The notes under the pieces are model-generated. The model was given only the letters and a program-made list of their open reading frames with translations, ran no database searches and was not told where the DNA came from. From contig NZ_JAJNEC010000005.1 of NCBI RefSeq assembly GCF_021044425.1, positions 248,001 to 312,000 of the forward strand: 64,000 bases of DNA. Reading direction: 5' to 3'. How positions within the stretch are numbered: position 1 is the first letter of the stretch; each line of letters begins with the position of its first letter. Positions 25,917-34,561 of the stretch are shown piece after piece. This DNA is from Niabella pedocola. Lineage in GTDB: Bacteria; Bacteroidota; Bacteroidia; Chitinophagales; Chitinophagaceae. Both the position numbers and the translations under genes were made by a program.

Positions 25917-26087
25917 TTATTGATGTTTCTTTTTCACATCCTTCTCATTTTTCTTTTTGAGATCTTCTTCTGAAGAAGGATGATGGGGAAAGCCAGGTAC
26001 ATCCTGATCAATCCGGGGATCATTGCTTGTTTCCACTTCCGCTTTCTTATCGATCGGGTTCGTGGTTTTATGTTTTTTTACAGCCAT
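25917..26087 (-). CDS. Small Lys-rich conserved protein, 56 residues
   Basis: A 57-codon frame on the minus strand (ATG at 26085-26087, TAA at 25917-25919). The product is hydrophilic: a basic start MAVKKHKTTNPIDKK, a central motif DPRIDQDVPGFPHHPSSEED and a Lys/Glu-rich tail. The central DPRID-x-D-x-PGFPHxP block resembles short proteins I recall from other Bacteroidota, which supports a real gene, but function is unknown. It is too acidic/basic and too short for a membrane protein. It lies 54 bp downstream of the pdeM stop codon on the same strand, so it may be transcribed with it. Confidence 0.6.
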   Translation of the reverse strand: MAVKKHKTTNPIDKKAEVETSNDPRIDQDVPGFPHHPSSEEDLKKKNEKDVKKKHQ

Positions 26088-26141
26088 AACCAGTACTTTT
26101 TAGAATACCGCAAAATATTATGCCAAAGGCCTGGCGGCACA

Positions 26142-26801
26142 CTATTTAAATGCAAAAATCTTGTCATTGGTAATTACAAAATGATGTGCCCCCTGCTCCT
26201 TTTCAAATGAAGTGCATAAGCCCGTAAATGCACTAAATGCCGGCAGTAATAAATGATGGGCGCTATACACAAAACAGGGTAAACAGAGCGATTGCCGGGC
26301 TTTTCCGGAAAGCCAGTAGCCCGGGTGTACGTGTCCGGATATGGTAAGGTTTTCACTATCTGCACCCTCCATTGCATGCACAAAATGAAAAGGTGCTATC
26401 ACATATCGCGCATCGGTAACGCTTATGGCGAGATCTGCATAATCAACCGGCATGTGCCGGTCATGATTGCCCGGAACCAGTACAAACTGCAATGATTGAT
26501 AGGACCGTCGCCAGTTTTTAAATATCAGCATATCTTTATTAAACCGGTGGTGAAACAGATCGCCCGCCACCAATACCTGTTCCGGTTTAAAATACTCGAT
26601 GAGCCCGCTCAGCCGCTTCAGGTCATCTTCCATTACACCCGTGGAAACGGGGATGCCATGTGCTCGGAAATAGCCGGTTTTACCAAGGTGCAGGTCTGCC
26701 AGTATCAACATTTTCTGCGCCGGCCAGTAGGCCGCCCTGGCCGCTGACAGGATCAGGGTTTCGTCTTTATAATATATTTCGGTTGTATTCGTTCCTGGCA
26801 T
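26142..26801 (-). CDS. pdeM: Ligase-associated DNA damage response endonuclease PdeM
   Basis: 219 residues from the ATG at 26801 (MPGTNTTEIYYKDE). It is a metallophosphoesterase with the metal-ligand motifs ADLHLGKTGYFR, AGDLFHHRF, PGNHDRH and SGHVHPGYW in order, as in PdeM, the nuclease found beside ATP-dependent ligases and a DEXH helicase. The start codon lies inside the end of the helicase gene, a 35-bp overlap that suggests translational coupling. A longer frame start 51 bp upstream would overlap even more and gives a Lys/Arg-rich extension absent from the family. In other bacteria the cluster also holds an exonuclease and a ligase; they are not in this window. Confidence 0.88.
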   Translation of the reverse strand: MPGTNTTEIYYKDETLILSAARAAYWPAQKMLILADLHLGKTGYFRAHGIPVSTGVMEDDLKRLSGLIEYFKPEQVLVAGDLFHHRFNKDMLIFKNWRRSYQSLQFVLVPGNHDRHMPVDYADLAISVTDARYVIAPFHFVHAMEGADSENLTISGHVHPGYWLSGKARQSLCLPCFVYSAHHLLLPAFSAFTGLCTSFEKEQGAHHFVITNDKIFAFK

Positions 26802-29259
26802 CTTTTTTCTTTGTTTTATGCGCCTCTTCCTGCATCCGCCGGATTTTTGCATCCAGCTCCTCGCTGCTCAGGTTCTGACGCAGGCTGTCTACTTTTATAG
26901 GAAAACTCAGGGGTGTAAATGCCTCCGCCTTCACCATCACGATCCTGCTGCGCAATATCCGCTGCAGGGCGGCCATCAGCCGTGGCTCCTCCAGTTGCTG
27001 ATAAAATACTTCATCAAATGCCTGTCTTAATAAAAGGTTTTTCGGATCATATTGTTCAAAGATCCGGAAGATCAGCCCCGAGGATGATTGCAGGTTTTTA
27101 TTGTTCTTTAATTGACCGGCATAGTTGCGCATGACCAGGCCTGCGATAACTGAAATGTCCCGGAACTTACGTCCGGCCATTTCCGCGGCATTGATGCTTT
27201 TACTGATATCAGCGGTAAGGGACTCTGGAGAAAAGATTGTTTTTAACAGCTCCCCGGTAAGCTCGAGGGGTTGATCGCTGAGCAGCTCAAAACCATAATC
27301 ATTCATGGCCATGGAAAACGTAATGGGTTGTATCCGGCTGAAGCGGTAGGCTACCAATGCGGCCATTACTTCATGCACCAGCCGCCCTTCAAACGGGTAC
27401 ATATAAATATGATGGCCGTCTTTTGTTTCGATCTGCTCCACCAGGAATTCATCCTCCCGGGGTACATGGGAAACGGCCTGCTGCTGTACAAACAGCGGGT
27501 ACAACGCCTTGAGTTCCTTATCGCCCGCCCCGGGGTTTAATGCGCTGCTGTATTTATGACGCAGCAGTGCACTGAGATTGGAAGAAAGCGGCAACCGCCC
27601 TCCCATCCAGCTGGGCGTAATGGCCCGTTTGGCCTTACTGTGGCGCACCAGAACGGTGAGGTCTTTGATCATAACAAACTCCACTACTTTTCCGGCCAGT
27701 CCAAACGTGTCGCCCGGTAACAGGCGGGCAACAAAATACTCTTCTACCATGCCAATATACCCTCCCGACAAGTATTTAACTTTCAGCATCGGGTCGCTAA
27801 CGATCACACCCAGGTTCATACGGTGCATCATGGCGATCCTCCGGCTTTTAACCACATATAATCCGTCTTCCACCACCACTTTCTGAAACTCGTCATACGC
27901 ATGCAGTACCTCGCCGCCACGGGTTACAAATTGCAGCAACCAGCGCCATTCCTCTTCCTCCAATCCGGCAAAACAATAGGTCTGCCGTACCTCCTCCAAT
28001 AATTCCCCTTCCCGGAAGCCCTCGCCCACAGCCAATGTTACCAGGTATTGCACCAATACATCAAAAGTGAGCAGCAGCGGTACACGGCTTTCAATAATCT
28101 TCTCTTTTGCGGCTTCTTTCAGTGCGGCCGCCTCTACCAGCTCCAGCGAATGGGTAGGTAAAAAATAGATCTTTGATGTTTCAAAGGGCGAATGACCGCT
28201 GCGGCCGGCTCTTTGTAAAAACCGGGCTACGCCTTTTGGCGAGCCGATCTGTATCACCGTATCCACCGGTTTAAAATCCACACCCAGGTCCAGCGACGAC
28301 GTGCAGATCACTACTTTCAGCTGACCGGTATGCAGCCGGTCTTCGATCCAGGAGCGCAGCTCCGCATCCACCGAACCGTGGTGCAGTGCCAGCTGCCCGG
28401 CCAGGTCCGGCGCCGCGCTTAGCAATACCTGGTACCATAGCTCCGATTGTCCCCGGGTATTGGTAAAGACCAGGGTGGTATTGCTCGCTTCAATCACCGG
28501 CAGTAACCGGTCTGCCAGCCGGGTCCCCAGGTGCCCTGCCCAAGGCAGCTCTTCGATCTGATCCGGAATGATGGAGATGATGGCCGTTTTCTTTTCTTCT
28601 TTTGCCCGGATCTTTACCCGGCGTTCGGCTTTGTCTGGAAGCAGCACATCCAGTGCCTCGTCTGTATTACCAATGGTTGCCGATATGCCCCATACCTTCA
28701 CATCCGGTGCGATCCGCTTCAGCCGGGCAATTGCCAGCTCCGTCAGTACGCCCCGTTTACTTCCCAGCAACTCATGCCACTCATCTACGGCAATGCATTG
28801 CAGCGACCGGAACAGCGCGCTGTTGTTTTTCTGTGCAAATAACAGGTGCATACTTTCTGGTGTGATAATGAGCACCTCCGGCATTTTCTTTTTCTGACGC
28901 TGGCGTTCGGCTACCGGGGTGTCTCCGTTCCTTACACCTACCTCCCAATCCAGTCCTATTTCCTCCAGCGCCATTTTCATCGCTCTGCCCAGATCCTTTG
29001 CCAGGGAACGCAGCGGCGTTACCCAGAGCAATTTCAGCCCGTTCCCATAGCGCTCCGGATGATTCAGATAGTGGATCACCAGGGCCAGGAATACGGAAAA
29101 GGTTTTACCAAACCCGGTGGGTGCAATCACCAGACCCGAATACCCTTCTTCAAATTTTTTCCAGGTCTGTTTCTGAAAATGAAAGGGTTTCCGGGATGCT
29201 TTTTGCATCCATTCGTTAATAATCTGATATCCGTCGGAGCTTTCAAAGCGCGCCACCAT
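26767..29259 (-). CDS. Ligase-associated DNA damage response DEXH-box helicase (Lhr-like)
   Basis: 830 residues. Helicase motifs in order: Q-like FHFQKQTWKKF, motif I APTGFGKT (about 46-53), Ia TPLRSLAKDL, II DEWH, III SATIG, IV LVFTNTRGQSELWY, V TSSLDLGVDF and VI QRAGRSGH. The C-terminal half is the winged-helix and Lhr core typical of this family. The enzyme is an ATP-dependent 3'-5' helicase thought to work with PdeM, a ligase and an exonuclease in DNA repair. Its start is 81 bp from that of the divergent oxidoreductase gene, and its 3' end overlaps pdeM by 35 bp. The ligase and exonuclease partners are absent here. Confidence 0.93.
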   Translation of the reverse strand: MVARFESSDGYQIINEWMQKASRKPFHFQKQTWKKFEEGYSGLVIAPTGFGKTFSVFLALVIHYLNHPERYGNGLKLLWVTPLRSLAKDLGRAMKMALEEIGLDWEVGVRNGDTPVAERQRQKKKMPEVLIITPESMHLLFAQKNNSALFRSLQCIAVDEWHELLGSKRGVLTELAIARLKRIAPDVKVWGISATIGNTDEALDVLLPDKAERRVKIRAKEEKKTAIISIIPDQIEELPWAGHLGTRLADRLLPVIEASNTTLVFTNTRGQSELWYQVLLSAAPDLAGQLALHHGSVDAELRSWIEDRLHTGQLKVVICTSSLDLGVDFKPVDTVIQIGSPKGVARFLQRAGRSGHSPFETSKIYFLPTHSLELVEAAALKEAAKEKIIESRVPLLLTFDVLVQYLVTLAVGEGFREGELLEEVRQTYCFAGLEEEEWRWLLQFVTRGGEVLHAYDEFQKVVVEDGLYVVKSRRIAMMHRMNLGVIVSDPMLKVKYLSGGYIGMVEEYFVARLLPGDTFGLAGKVVEFVMIKDLTVLVRHSKAKRAITPSWMGGRLPLSSNLSALLRHKYSSALNPGAGDKELKALYPLFVQQQAVSHVPREDEFLVEQIETKDGHHIYMYPFEGRLVHEVMAALVAYRFSRIQPITFSMAMNDYGFELLSDQPLELTGELLKTIFSPESLTADISKSINAAEMAGRKFRDISVIAGLVMRNYAGQLKNNKNLQSSSGLIFRIFEQYDPKNLLLRQAFDEVFYQQLEEPRLMAALQRILRSRIVMVKAEAFTPLSFPIKVDSLRQNLSSEELDAKIRRMQEEAHKTKKKDARNEYNRNIL

Positions 29260-29340
29260 ACAATCTTTTTACAGGATCTTTTCCAAGTGCTTTCAAATCA
29301 TCTTAAATTGAGGACGAAACAGGTAAAATTACATCTAAAA

Positions 29341-30546
29341 ATGCGTTTAAGAACACTTGAATCTTTTTGGCTGATCAAAAACGGCCTGCTTTACAGCTAC
29401 CCCTCGCTGCAGGAAAACCTGCGCTCCGAAATCATTGTTATTGGTGGCGGAATCACCGGCGCACTTATCAGTCATGCGCTGCTGCATGCCGGATACGAGG
29501 TAACCGTGCTCGATAAAAGAGATATTGCACAGGGCAGCACCGCAGCTACCACAGCCATGTTGCAATACGAAATTGATGTACCCCTGTACCAGCTGGCCAG
29601 CGATATCGGAACGGAAAATGCCGTGCGTTGCTACCAGGCAGGAATCCGGGCCATTCAGGAACTGGCGGCATTGGTTTCCCGTGAAAAGATCGATTGCGGG
29701 TTTGCCGAAAAACAATCCCTTTACTTCGCGCACGACGAAAAATCAGCGGCAATACTGCGGGAGGAATACGCGATGCGGGATCAGTACCAGCTGGGAGTAA
29801 GCTGGTTGCCGGCCGCCGCCATTGCACAACGGTACCAGTTGCAAACCGCTGGAGGCATCCTTTCTGCTACGGCGGCCAGTATGGATGCGTACCGGTTTAC
29901 CCATGAGCTGTTCCATAAAAACCGGCAACGGGGATTACGCGTTTACGATCAAACCGAAATCGCCGCCATCGACTACCAGGCTTCCGGGGTACAGGTTGAG
30001 CTGGCCAACGGCTGCAGAGTTCGTGGCAAAAAGATCGTGTTTTGCTCCGGTTATGAAACCGTAGCCATGATCCCCGAAAAAACAGCCCGGCTGTTCAGCA
30101 CCTTTGCCTGCGTTAGTGAAGCCGGTGTGCAGCTTTCGCCGGAACTGAAGGAATTGCTGATCTGGAATACCGAAAAGCCCTATATATATATGCGCACCAC
30201 CGACGATAACCGCCTGCTTGTTGGCGGCGGCGACAGCCCGTTTAACTCCGGCGCGTTCCGCGAACGTATCAAAGAGCGGAAAACAAAACTGCTGATGGAA
30301 AAGCTGGACCGGTTTATGCCGGATATAACCTTTGTCGATGATTTCTCCTGGGCCGGGTGCTTTGGCTCAACCCGGGACGGGCTGCCGTATATTGGTCAGC
30401 ATGAAAAATATCCCAATGCATATTTTGTACTGGGTTTCGGCGGAAACGGCATCACCTTTTCTATTCAGGGCATGGAACTGATCTTAAAACTGCTTCGCAA
30501 TGAAGCCGATCCGCTGTTACCGCTCTACCGTTTTGGAAGATCCTGA
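29341..30546 (+). CDS. FAD-dependent oxidoreductase (DAO/glycine oxidase-like)
   Basis: 401 residues from the ATG at 29341. The frame stays open for another 165 codons upstream, but that part is antisense to the helicase gene and has no family similarity, so I reject the longer start. A dinucleotide-binding motif VIGGGITGALISHALL is at about 32-47, followed by TVLDKRDIAQGSTAATTAML, typical of D-amino-acid-oxidase-fold enzymes. The C-terminal GCFGSTRDGLPYIGQ and VLGFGGNGITFSIQGME complete the FAD site. The substrate may be an amino acid or small amine. It is divergent from the helicase. Confidence 0.85.
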   Translation: MRLRTLESFWLIKNGLLYSYPSLQENLRSEIIVIGGGITGALISHALLHAGYEVTVLDKRDIAQGSTAATTAMLQYEIDVPLYQLASDIGTENAVRCYQAGIRAIQELAALVSREKIDCGFAEKQSLYFAHDEKSAAILREEYAMRDQYQLGVSWLPAAAIAQRYQLQTAGGILSATAASMDAYRFTHELFHKNRQRGLRVYDQTEIAAIDYQASGVQVELANGCRVRGKKIVFCSGYETVAMIPEKTARLFSTFACVSEAGVQLSPELKELLIWNTEKPYIYMRTTDDNRLLVGGGDSPFNSGAFRERIKERKTKLLMEKLDRFMPDITFVDDFSWAGCFGSTRDGLPYIGQHEKYPNAYFVLGFGGNGITFSIQGMELILKLLRNEADPLLPLYRFGRS

Positions 30547-30897
30547 CCGGTATCGCTCCCTGAAATGCGCAGCGTAGGTGCTCTTTAAAGGAAGCCGGTT
30601 GTTAAAGCTGGAAGACATTGAAGGTCGATCATACCTTCGTCATCTTTATTTTGTCATTGCATTGCTAAATCAATAAGGTAATGACCATCACTCCCAGTAG
30701 TCATCCCGAAGATGTCATCCAGGACTTGTTCCGGGATCTGTTCCTGTTTCAGGACCTACGCGAATCATTTACAGTTTTAATAAAGGTTGAAACAATCCCG
30801 ATTGATCAGGAGCGCCTGACAAAGTATCACTGATCTTCACTTATTCCATCTTGCAATCCAAGCAGCAACGCGATAGATTCCTGTAGCCGGACCAGCA
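30547..30897. other. 351-bp non-coding stretch with a CATCCcGAA/TTCcGGGATC element
   Basis: No gene was recognised. At about 30700-30757 there is a run of related words (CATCCCGAAG, CATCCAGGACTTG, TTCCGGGATC, GTTTCAGGACC) that can form short hairpins. It resembles the dispersed CATCCTGAACTTGTTTCAGG elements known from many bacterial genomes, but here in a decayed form. Confidence 0.35.
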
Positions 30898-32211
30898 TTA
30901 ATTTATGGAACTCCGCCCGATGCTTTCATAGTGAAAGCCCTGCTCTTTCATCTTTTCCAGTGCATACACATTCCGGCCGTCAAAAATAACGGGTGCTTTC
31001 AGGTTTCGTTTTATTTTTTCAAAATCCGGGTTCCGGAACTCACTCCATTCGGTTAAGATCAGCAGGGCATCGGCATCCTGCAGTGCCTCATACTGGCTTT
31101 CGGAATACAGAAGCTGGTCGCCGAACAGCTGACGCACGTTTTCTGTGGCCACCGGATCATACACTTTTACAGTAGCGCCTGCAGCCAGCAACTCCCCGAT
31201 AATGTCTACAGACGGGGCATCGCGGATATCATCCGTTTCCGGCTTAAAAGCCAGTCCCCATAGTGCAAACTGCCTGCCCTGAAGGTTATGATCAAAATAC
31301 TGGCTCAGCTTTTGCACCAACCGTTTTTTCTGCAGTGTGTTTACGGCAAGTACCGATTGCAGTAATTTAAAATCGTACTCGTGTTCCTGTGCCGTAAGAT
31401 TTAATGCCAGCACATCTTTTGGAAAGCAACTGCCGCCATACCCGATGCCGGGGAACAGGAACCGCTTGCCGATCCGCTGATCGCTACCGATACCGATGCG
31501 CACCCAATCTACATTAGCACCGGTACGTTCGCAGAGATTGGCAATCTCATTCATAAAGGAGATCTTCATAGCCAGGAATGAATTGGCTGCATACTTGGTC
31601 ATCTCAGCGCTACGTGCATCCATAAAATAAATGGGATTTCCCTGCCGTACAAAGGGACTGTACAGATCGGCCATAATTTTTGTTGCCCGCTCAGATGTTG
31701 TACCGATCACCACGCGCTCCGGTTTCAGGAAATCGTCTACCGCAACGCCCTCTCTCAAAAATTCGGGATTGGATACTACGTCAAACAAGGATGAAGAAAG
31801 CCGCTTGGATAAAATGGCGGACACTTTTTCGGCGGTACCAACGGGCACCGTACTCTTATTGACAATAATTTTGTAAGTGGTGATCAGGCTTCCGAGTTGT
31901 TCGGCTACCTGCAGTACATACTTCAGGTCGGCCGCGCCGTCGGCACCGGCGGGCGTTGGAAGCGCCAGGAAAATCACCAGTGCATCTTCAACGGCCTTTG
32001 TAAGATCATCGGTAAAGCTGATCCGTTCTTCCTTAATATTCCGGGCCAGTAATACATCCAGCCCTGGTTCATAAATAGGAGTTTTACCACTTCGCAATGC
32101 GGCGATCTTCTTCTGATCCACATCCACACAAACCACCTGGTTACCCGTTTCTGCAAAACAGGTACCCGTTACGAGCCCCACATATCCTGTTCCAATAACC
32201 GCTATTTTCAT
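30898..32211 (-). CDS. ugd: UDP-glucose 6-dehydrogenase
   Basis: 437 residues. The N-terminal NAD-binding motif is GTGYVGLVTG (7-16), the central dimer helix carries KYAANSFLAMKISFMNE, and the nucleophile Cys262 is in GYGGSCFPKDV. LAFKPETDDIRDAPS and DGRNVY in the C-terminal domain are also family hallmarks. It oxidises UDP-glucose to UDP-glucuronate, a precursor of capsule and polysaccharide sugars. It follows map by 55 bp on the minus strand, where most Bacteroidota have infA, rpmJ and the rpsM-rpoA-rplQ genes, so it may be read through from the ribosomal operon or have its own promoter; an inexact box TATTTTTA lies just upstream. Confidence 0.95.
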   Translation of the reverse strand: MKIAVIGTGYVGLVTGTCFAETGNQVVCVDVDQKKIAALRSGKTPIYEPGLDVLLARNIKEERISFTDDLTKAVEDALVIFLALPTPAGADGAADLKYVLQVAEQLGSLITTYKIIVNKSTVPVGTAEKVSAILSKRLSSSLFDVVSNPEFLREGVAVDDFLKPERVVIGTTSERATKIMADLYSPFVRQGNPIYFMDARSAEMTKYAANSFLAMKISFMNEIANLCERTGANVDWVRIGIGSDQRIGKRFLFPGIGYGGSCFPKDVLALNLTAQEHEYDFKLLQSVLAVNTLQKKRLVQKLSQYFDHNLQGRQFALWGLAFKPETDDIRDAPSVDIIGELLAAGATVKVYDPVATENVRQLFGDQLLYSESQYEALQDADALLILTEWSEFRNPDFEKIKRNLKAPVIFDGRNVYALEKMKEQGFHYESIGRSSIN

Positions 32212-32266
32212 ATGTTTTCCTTGAAGATTAAAAATAAAAACCGTCCGGTATCATTGCTGCAGCAAC

Positions 32267-33076
32267 TCAGGACTTAAGTGTGCACACAAACAACTCCGGG
32301 TTTAGCTTTTCGGCTTCTTCAATAGTAGCGTAGTTCGAAAGCACGTCTGCCTTTCCCGGGCGCACGCATACGTCGTGCTCAAAGTGTACGGAAGGACTTC
32401 CATCCTTTGTACGAACCGTCCAGCCATCGCTTTCTGTAAAGACGTCCTTTTTACCGAGATTGATCATCGGCTCAATAGCCAGCACCATCCCGCTCTGCAG
32501 CTTCATGCCGGTGCCTCGTTTACCATAGTTGGGTACCTGCGGATCTTCGTGCATCTTCTGCCCCAGGCCATGCCCCACCAGCTCTCTTACAACGCCGTAA
32601 CCATGTCCTTTTTCGGTATAATCCTGAATCGCAAAACCGATATCCCCGATGCGGTGCCCGGTGGTGGCCTTTTCGATCCCTTTATATAACGATTCTTTTG
32701 TAACAGCGATCAGTTGCTGCGTTTCCGGATCCGGCTCGCCAATGGCAAACGTATACGCATGATCGCCATGCCATTTATCGAGGATCACCCCTACATCAAT
32801 CGAAACAATATCGCCCTGTTTTAACTCCTTCTTATTGGGAAATCCATGCACCACCACATCGTTTACGGATATGCAGGAATTGAACGGGTAACCGTTATAA
32901 TTCAGAAAAGATGGAACCGCGTTATGGTCCGCAATAAATTCAGCGATCTTCTTATCAAGGCTCAATGTTGTAATTCCGGGCTTCAGGATCTTTGCAATTT
33001 CGGTTAGCGTTTTACTTACCAGCAGTGCGCTTTTGCGCATCAATGCCACCTGGTCGTCTGATTTGATTTTTACCAT
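32267..33076 (-). CDS. map: Type I methionine aminopeptidase
   Basis: 269 residues from the ATG at 33076 (MVKIKSDDQVALMRKS); ATGs at 33085 and an earlier in-frame start overlap the terminator-like hairpin. The pita-bread fold and five metal ligands are present: the Asp in VSIDVGVILDKWHGDHAYTF, the His in GHGLGQKMHEDPQVPNYG, and the Glu residues in IEPMI and HFEHDV. The enzyme removes the initiator Met from new proteins and is essential. It follows secY in the same direction, as is common in bacteria. The start codon is only about 10 nt downstream of the T-tract of a strong hairpin, suggesting its expression depends on read-through or an internal promoter. Confidence 0.95.
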   Translation of the reverse strand: MVKIKSDDQVALMRKSALLVSKTLTEIAKILKPGITTLSLDKKIAEFIADHNAVPSFLNYNGYPFNSCISVNDVVVHGFPNKKELKQGDIVSIDVGVILDKWHGDHAYTFAIGEPDPETQQLIAVTKESLYKGIEKATTGHRIGDIGFAIQDYTEKGHGYGVVRELVGHGLGQKMHEDPQVPNYGKRGTGMKLQSGMVLAIEPMINLGKKDVFTESDGWTVRTKDGSPSVHFEHDVCVRPGKADVLSNYATIEEAEKLNPELFVCTLKS

Positions 33077-33086
33077 ATAATTCATT

Positions 33087-33117
33087 AAAAAAGTCCCGCA
33101 ACTTACGCTGCGGGACT
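33087..33117 (-). terminator. Terminator-like hairpin between secY and map
   Basis: On the minus strand AGTCCCGCA (33109-33117 region) pairs perfectly with TGCGGGACT (33092-33100 region) around an 8-nt loop, followed by a run of six T. It lies 29 bp after the secY stop and just before the map start codon at 33076. It fits an intrinsic terminator or attenuator. Confidence 0.8.
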
Positions 33118-33145
33118 GCAAAGTTATTGAATTTCTTATAACGAA

Positions 33146-34486
33146 TTAAATCTGAATGGCGGAGGAACTCTGACGTCCCTGGATCCGGCCGCTCTTCATT
33201 AATCCATCGTACTGACGCATCATCAGCTGGGTTTCGATCTGTTGTAATGTATCCAGTACCACACCCACCATAATCAGCAGCGAAGTACCTCCAAAGAACA
33301 TGGAGAAACCGTTCGTCATGCCAAAAAGCTTCTGGATCAAACCGGGCAAAATTCCTACAAAGGCCAGTAAAACGGCACCCGGAAAGGTGATCCGGTCCAT
33401 GATGGTACCGATATAGTCCGTTGTTGGCTGACCGGGTTTTACACCGGGAATAAAGCCGTTATTCTGCTTAAGGTTGTCAGAAATCTGCTTGGGGTTAAAG
33501 ATCAACGCTGTATACAGGAATGTAAAGCCGATTACCACAGTTGCGTAAATCAGCATATACCAGCCGTTGGTATGATCGGTGAACATTCTTCCCAGGTCTG
33601 CATTTTTGCTACCCATTGTAAACAGGGTGGGTACAAACATAATCGCCTGCGCAAAGATGATCGGCATTACACCGGCACTGTTCACTTTCAGCGGCAGGAA
33701 CTGGCGTGCACCACCAAACTGGCGGTTGCCAACGATCTGCTTTGCATAGTTCACCGGCACTTTCCGTACACCCTGTACCAACAGGATAGATCCCATAATG
33801 ATACCGATAAACAGCGCAATCTCTATAATAAAGATCAGGATATCACCGGTACGGGTAGAACGGAACGTAAGCTCCTGTGCTACCGACTGCGGTAACCGTC
33901 CCAGGATCCCTACCATGATGATAAGGGAAGTACCGTTACCCAATCCTTTATCCGTGATCTTTTCACCCAGCCACATTACGAATAATGTTCCGGTAGTAAG
34001 CAGGATAATGGTTGTTAATGAGAAATAGAAGCTGCCGTACCCGGCCATAATCGCCGGTCCGGAAGTTTGCTGCAGGTAAGCCAGGTAAGCAAATGCCTGT
34101 ACGAAAGTTACCACTACGGTAAGATATCGTGTGATCTGGTTGATCTTCTTACGGCCGCTCTCTCCTTCCTTCTGCATTTTTTGGAATGAAGGAACCAGAA
34201 CGGTCATCAGCTGCATAAAGATGGACGCGGTAATGTAAGGCATCACACCCAATGCAAAAATAGAAGCCTGTTCAAACGCACCACCGGCAAAGGTATTGAT
34301 CAGATCCAGGATGCCATTTTGTGCATTGTTTTTCTGCAGGGCCTCTAAAGTAACCGGGTTGATACCGGGCAATGGTATGTATTTACCGATCCGGTAAATA
34401 AAAATAAGCAACAAAGTGAAAAGAATTTTACTCCTTAGCTCTTCAATGCTCCATATGTTCTTAAGTGTAGTAATTAGTTTTTTCAC
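33146..34486 (-). CDS. secY: Protein translocase subunit SecY
   Basis: 446 residues with ten membrane helices. The beginning, LKNIWSIEELRSKILFTLLL, and the plug-region segment IDLINTFAGGAFEQASIFALGVMPYITASIFMQ are typical; cytoplasmic loops include GESGRKKINQITRYLTVV and the KQIVGNRQFGGARQFLPLKVNSAGVMPIIFAQ block. SecY forms the membrane channel for protein export with SecE and SecG. Its place after rplO at the end of the spc operon is the usual one. Hairpins on both sides (34522-34542 and 33087-33117) may set its expression apart from the ribosomal proteins. Confidence 0.97.
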   Translation of the reverse strand: MKKLITTLKNIWSIEELRSKILFTLLLIFIYRIGKYIPLPGINPVTLEALQKNNAQNGILDLINTFAGGAFEQASIFALGVMPYITASIFMQLMTVLVPSFQKMQKEGESGRKKINQITRYLTVVVTFVQAFAYLAYLQQTSGPAIMAGYGSFYFSLTTIILLTTGTLFVMWLGEKITDKGLGNGTSLIIMVGILGRLPQSVAQELTFRSTRTGDILIFIIEIALFIGIIMGSILLVQGVRKVPVNYAKQIVGNRQFGGARQFLPLKVNSAGVMPIIFAQAIMFVPTLFTMGSKNADLGRMFTDHTNGWYMLIYATVVIGFTFLYTALIFNPKQISDNLKQNNGFIPGVKPGQPTTDYIGTIMDRITFPGAVLLAFVGILPGLIQKLFGMTNGFSMFFGGTSLLIMVGVVLDTLQQIETQLMMRQYDGLMKSGRIQGRQSSSAIQI

Positions 34487-34521
34487 CTGATTCTTCTTAA
34501 ATTAGTCAATTCTCCAAAATT

Positions 34522-34542
34522 AAAAGACGCACTACGTGCGTC
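34522..34542 (-). terminator. Weak terminator-like hairpin between rplO and secY
   Basis: GACGCAC (34526-34532) and GTGCGTC (34536-34542) pair around TAC, and on the minus strand the stem is followed by TTTT and then an AT-rich run. With a 7-bp stem it is probably a leaky terminator or processing site, 36 bp before the secY start. Confidence 0.5.
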
Positions 34543-34561
34543 AAAATTTATTTTTGAGAAA

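Noticed and set aside
28846..29340. A 165-codon in-frame extension before the FAD oxidoreductase start
   Set aside because: It is antisense to the helicase gene, has no family similarity, and the FAD-binding motif falls in the right place from the ATG at 29341.
32212..32266. Exact promoter box in front of ugd
   Set aside because: The best match is TATTTTTA, one base off the TAnnTTTG consensus, so it is only noted in the ugd entry.
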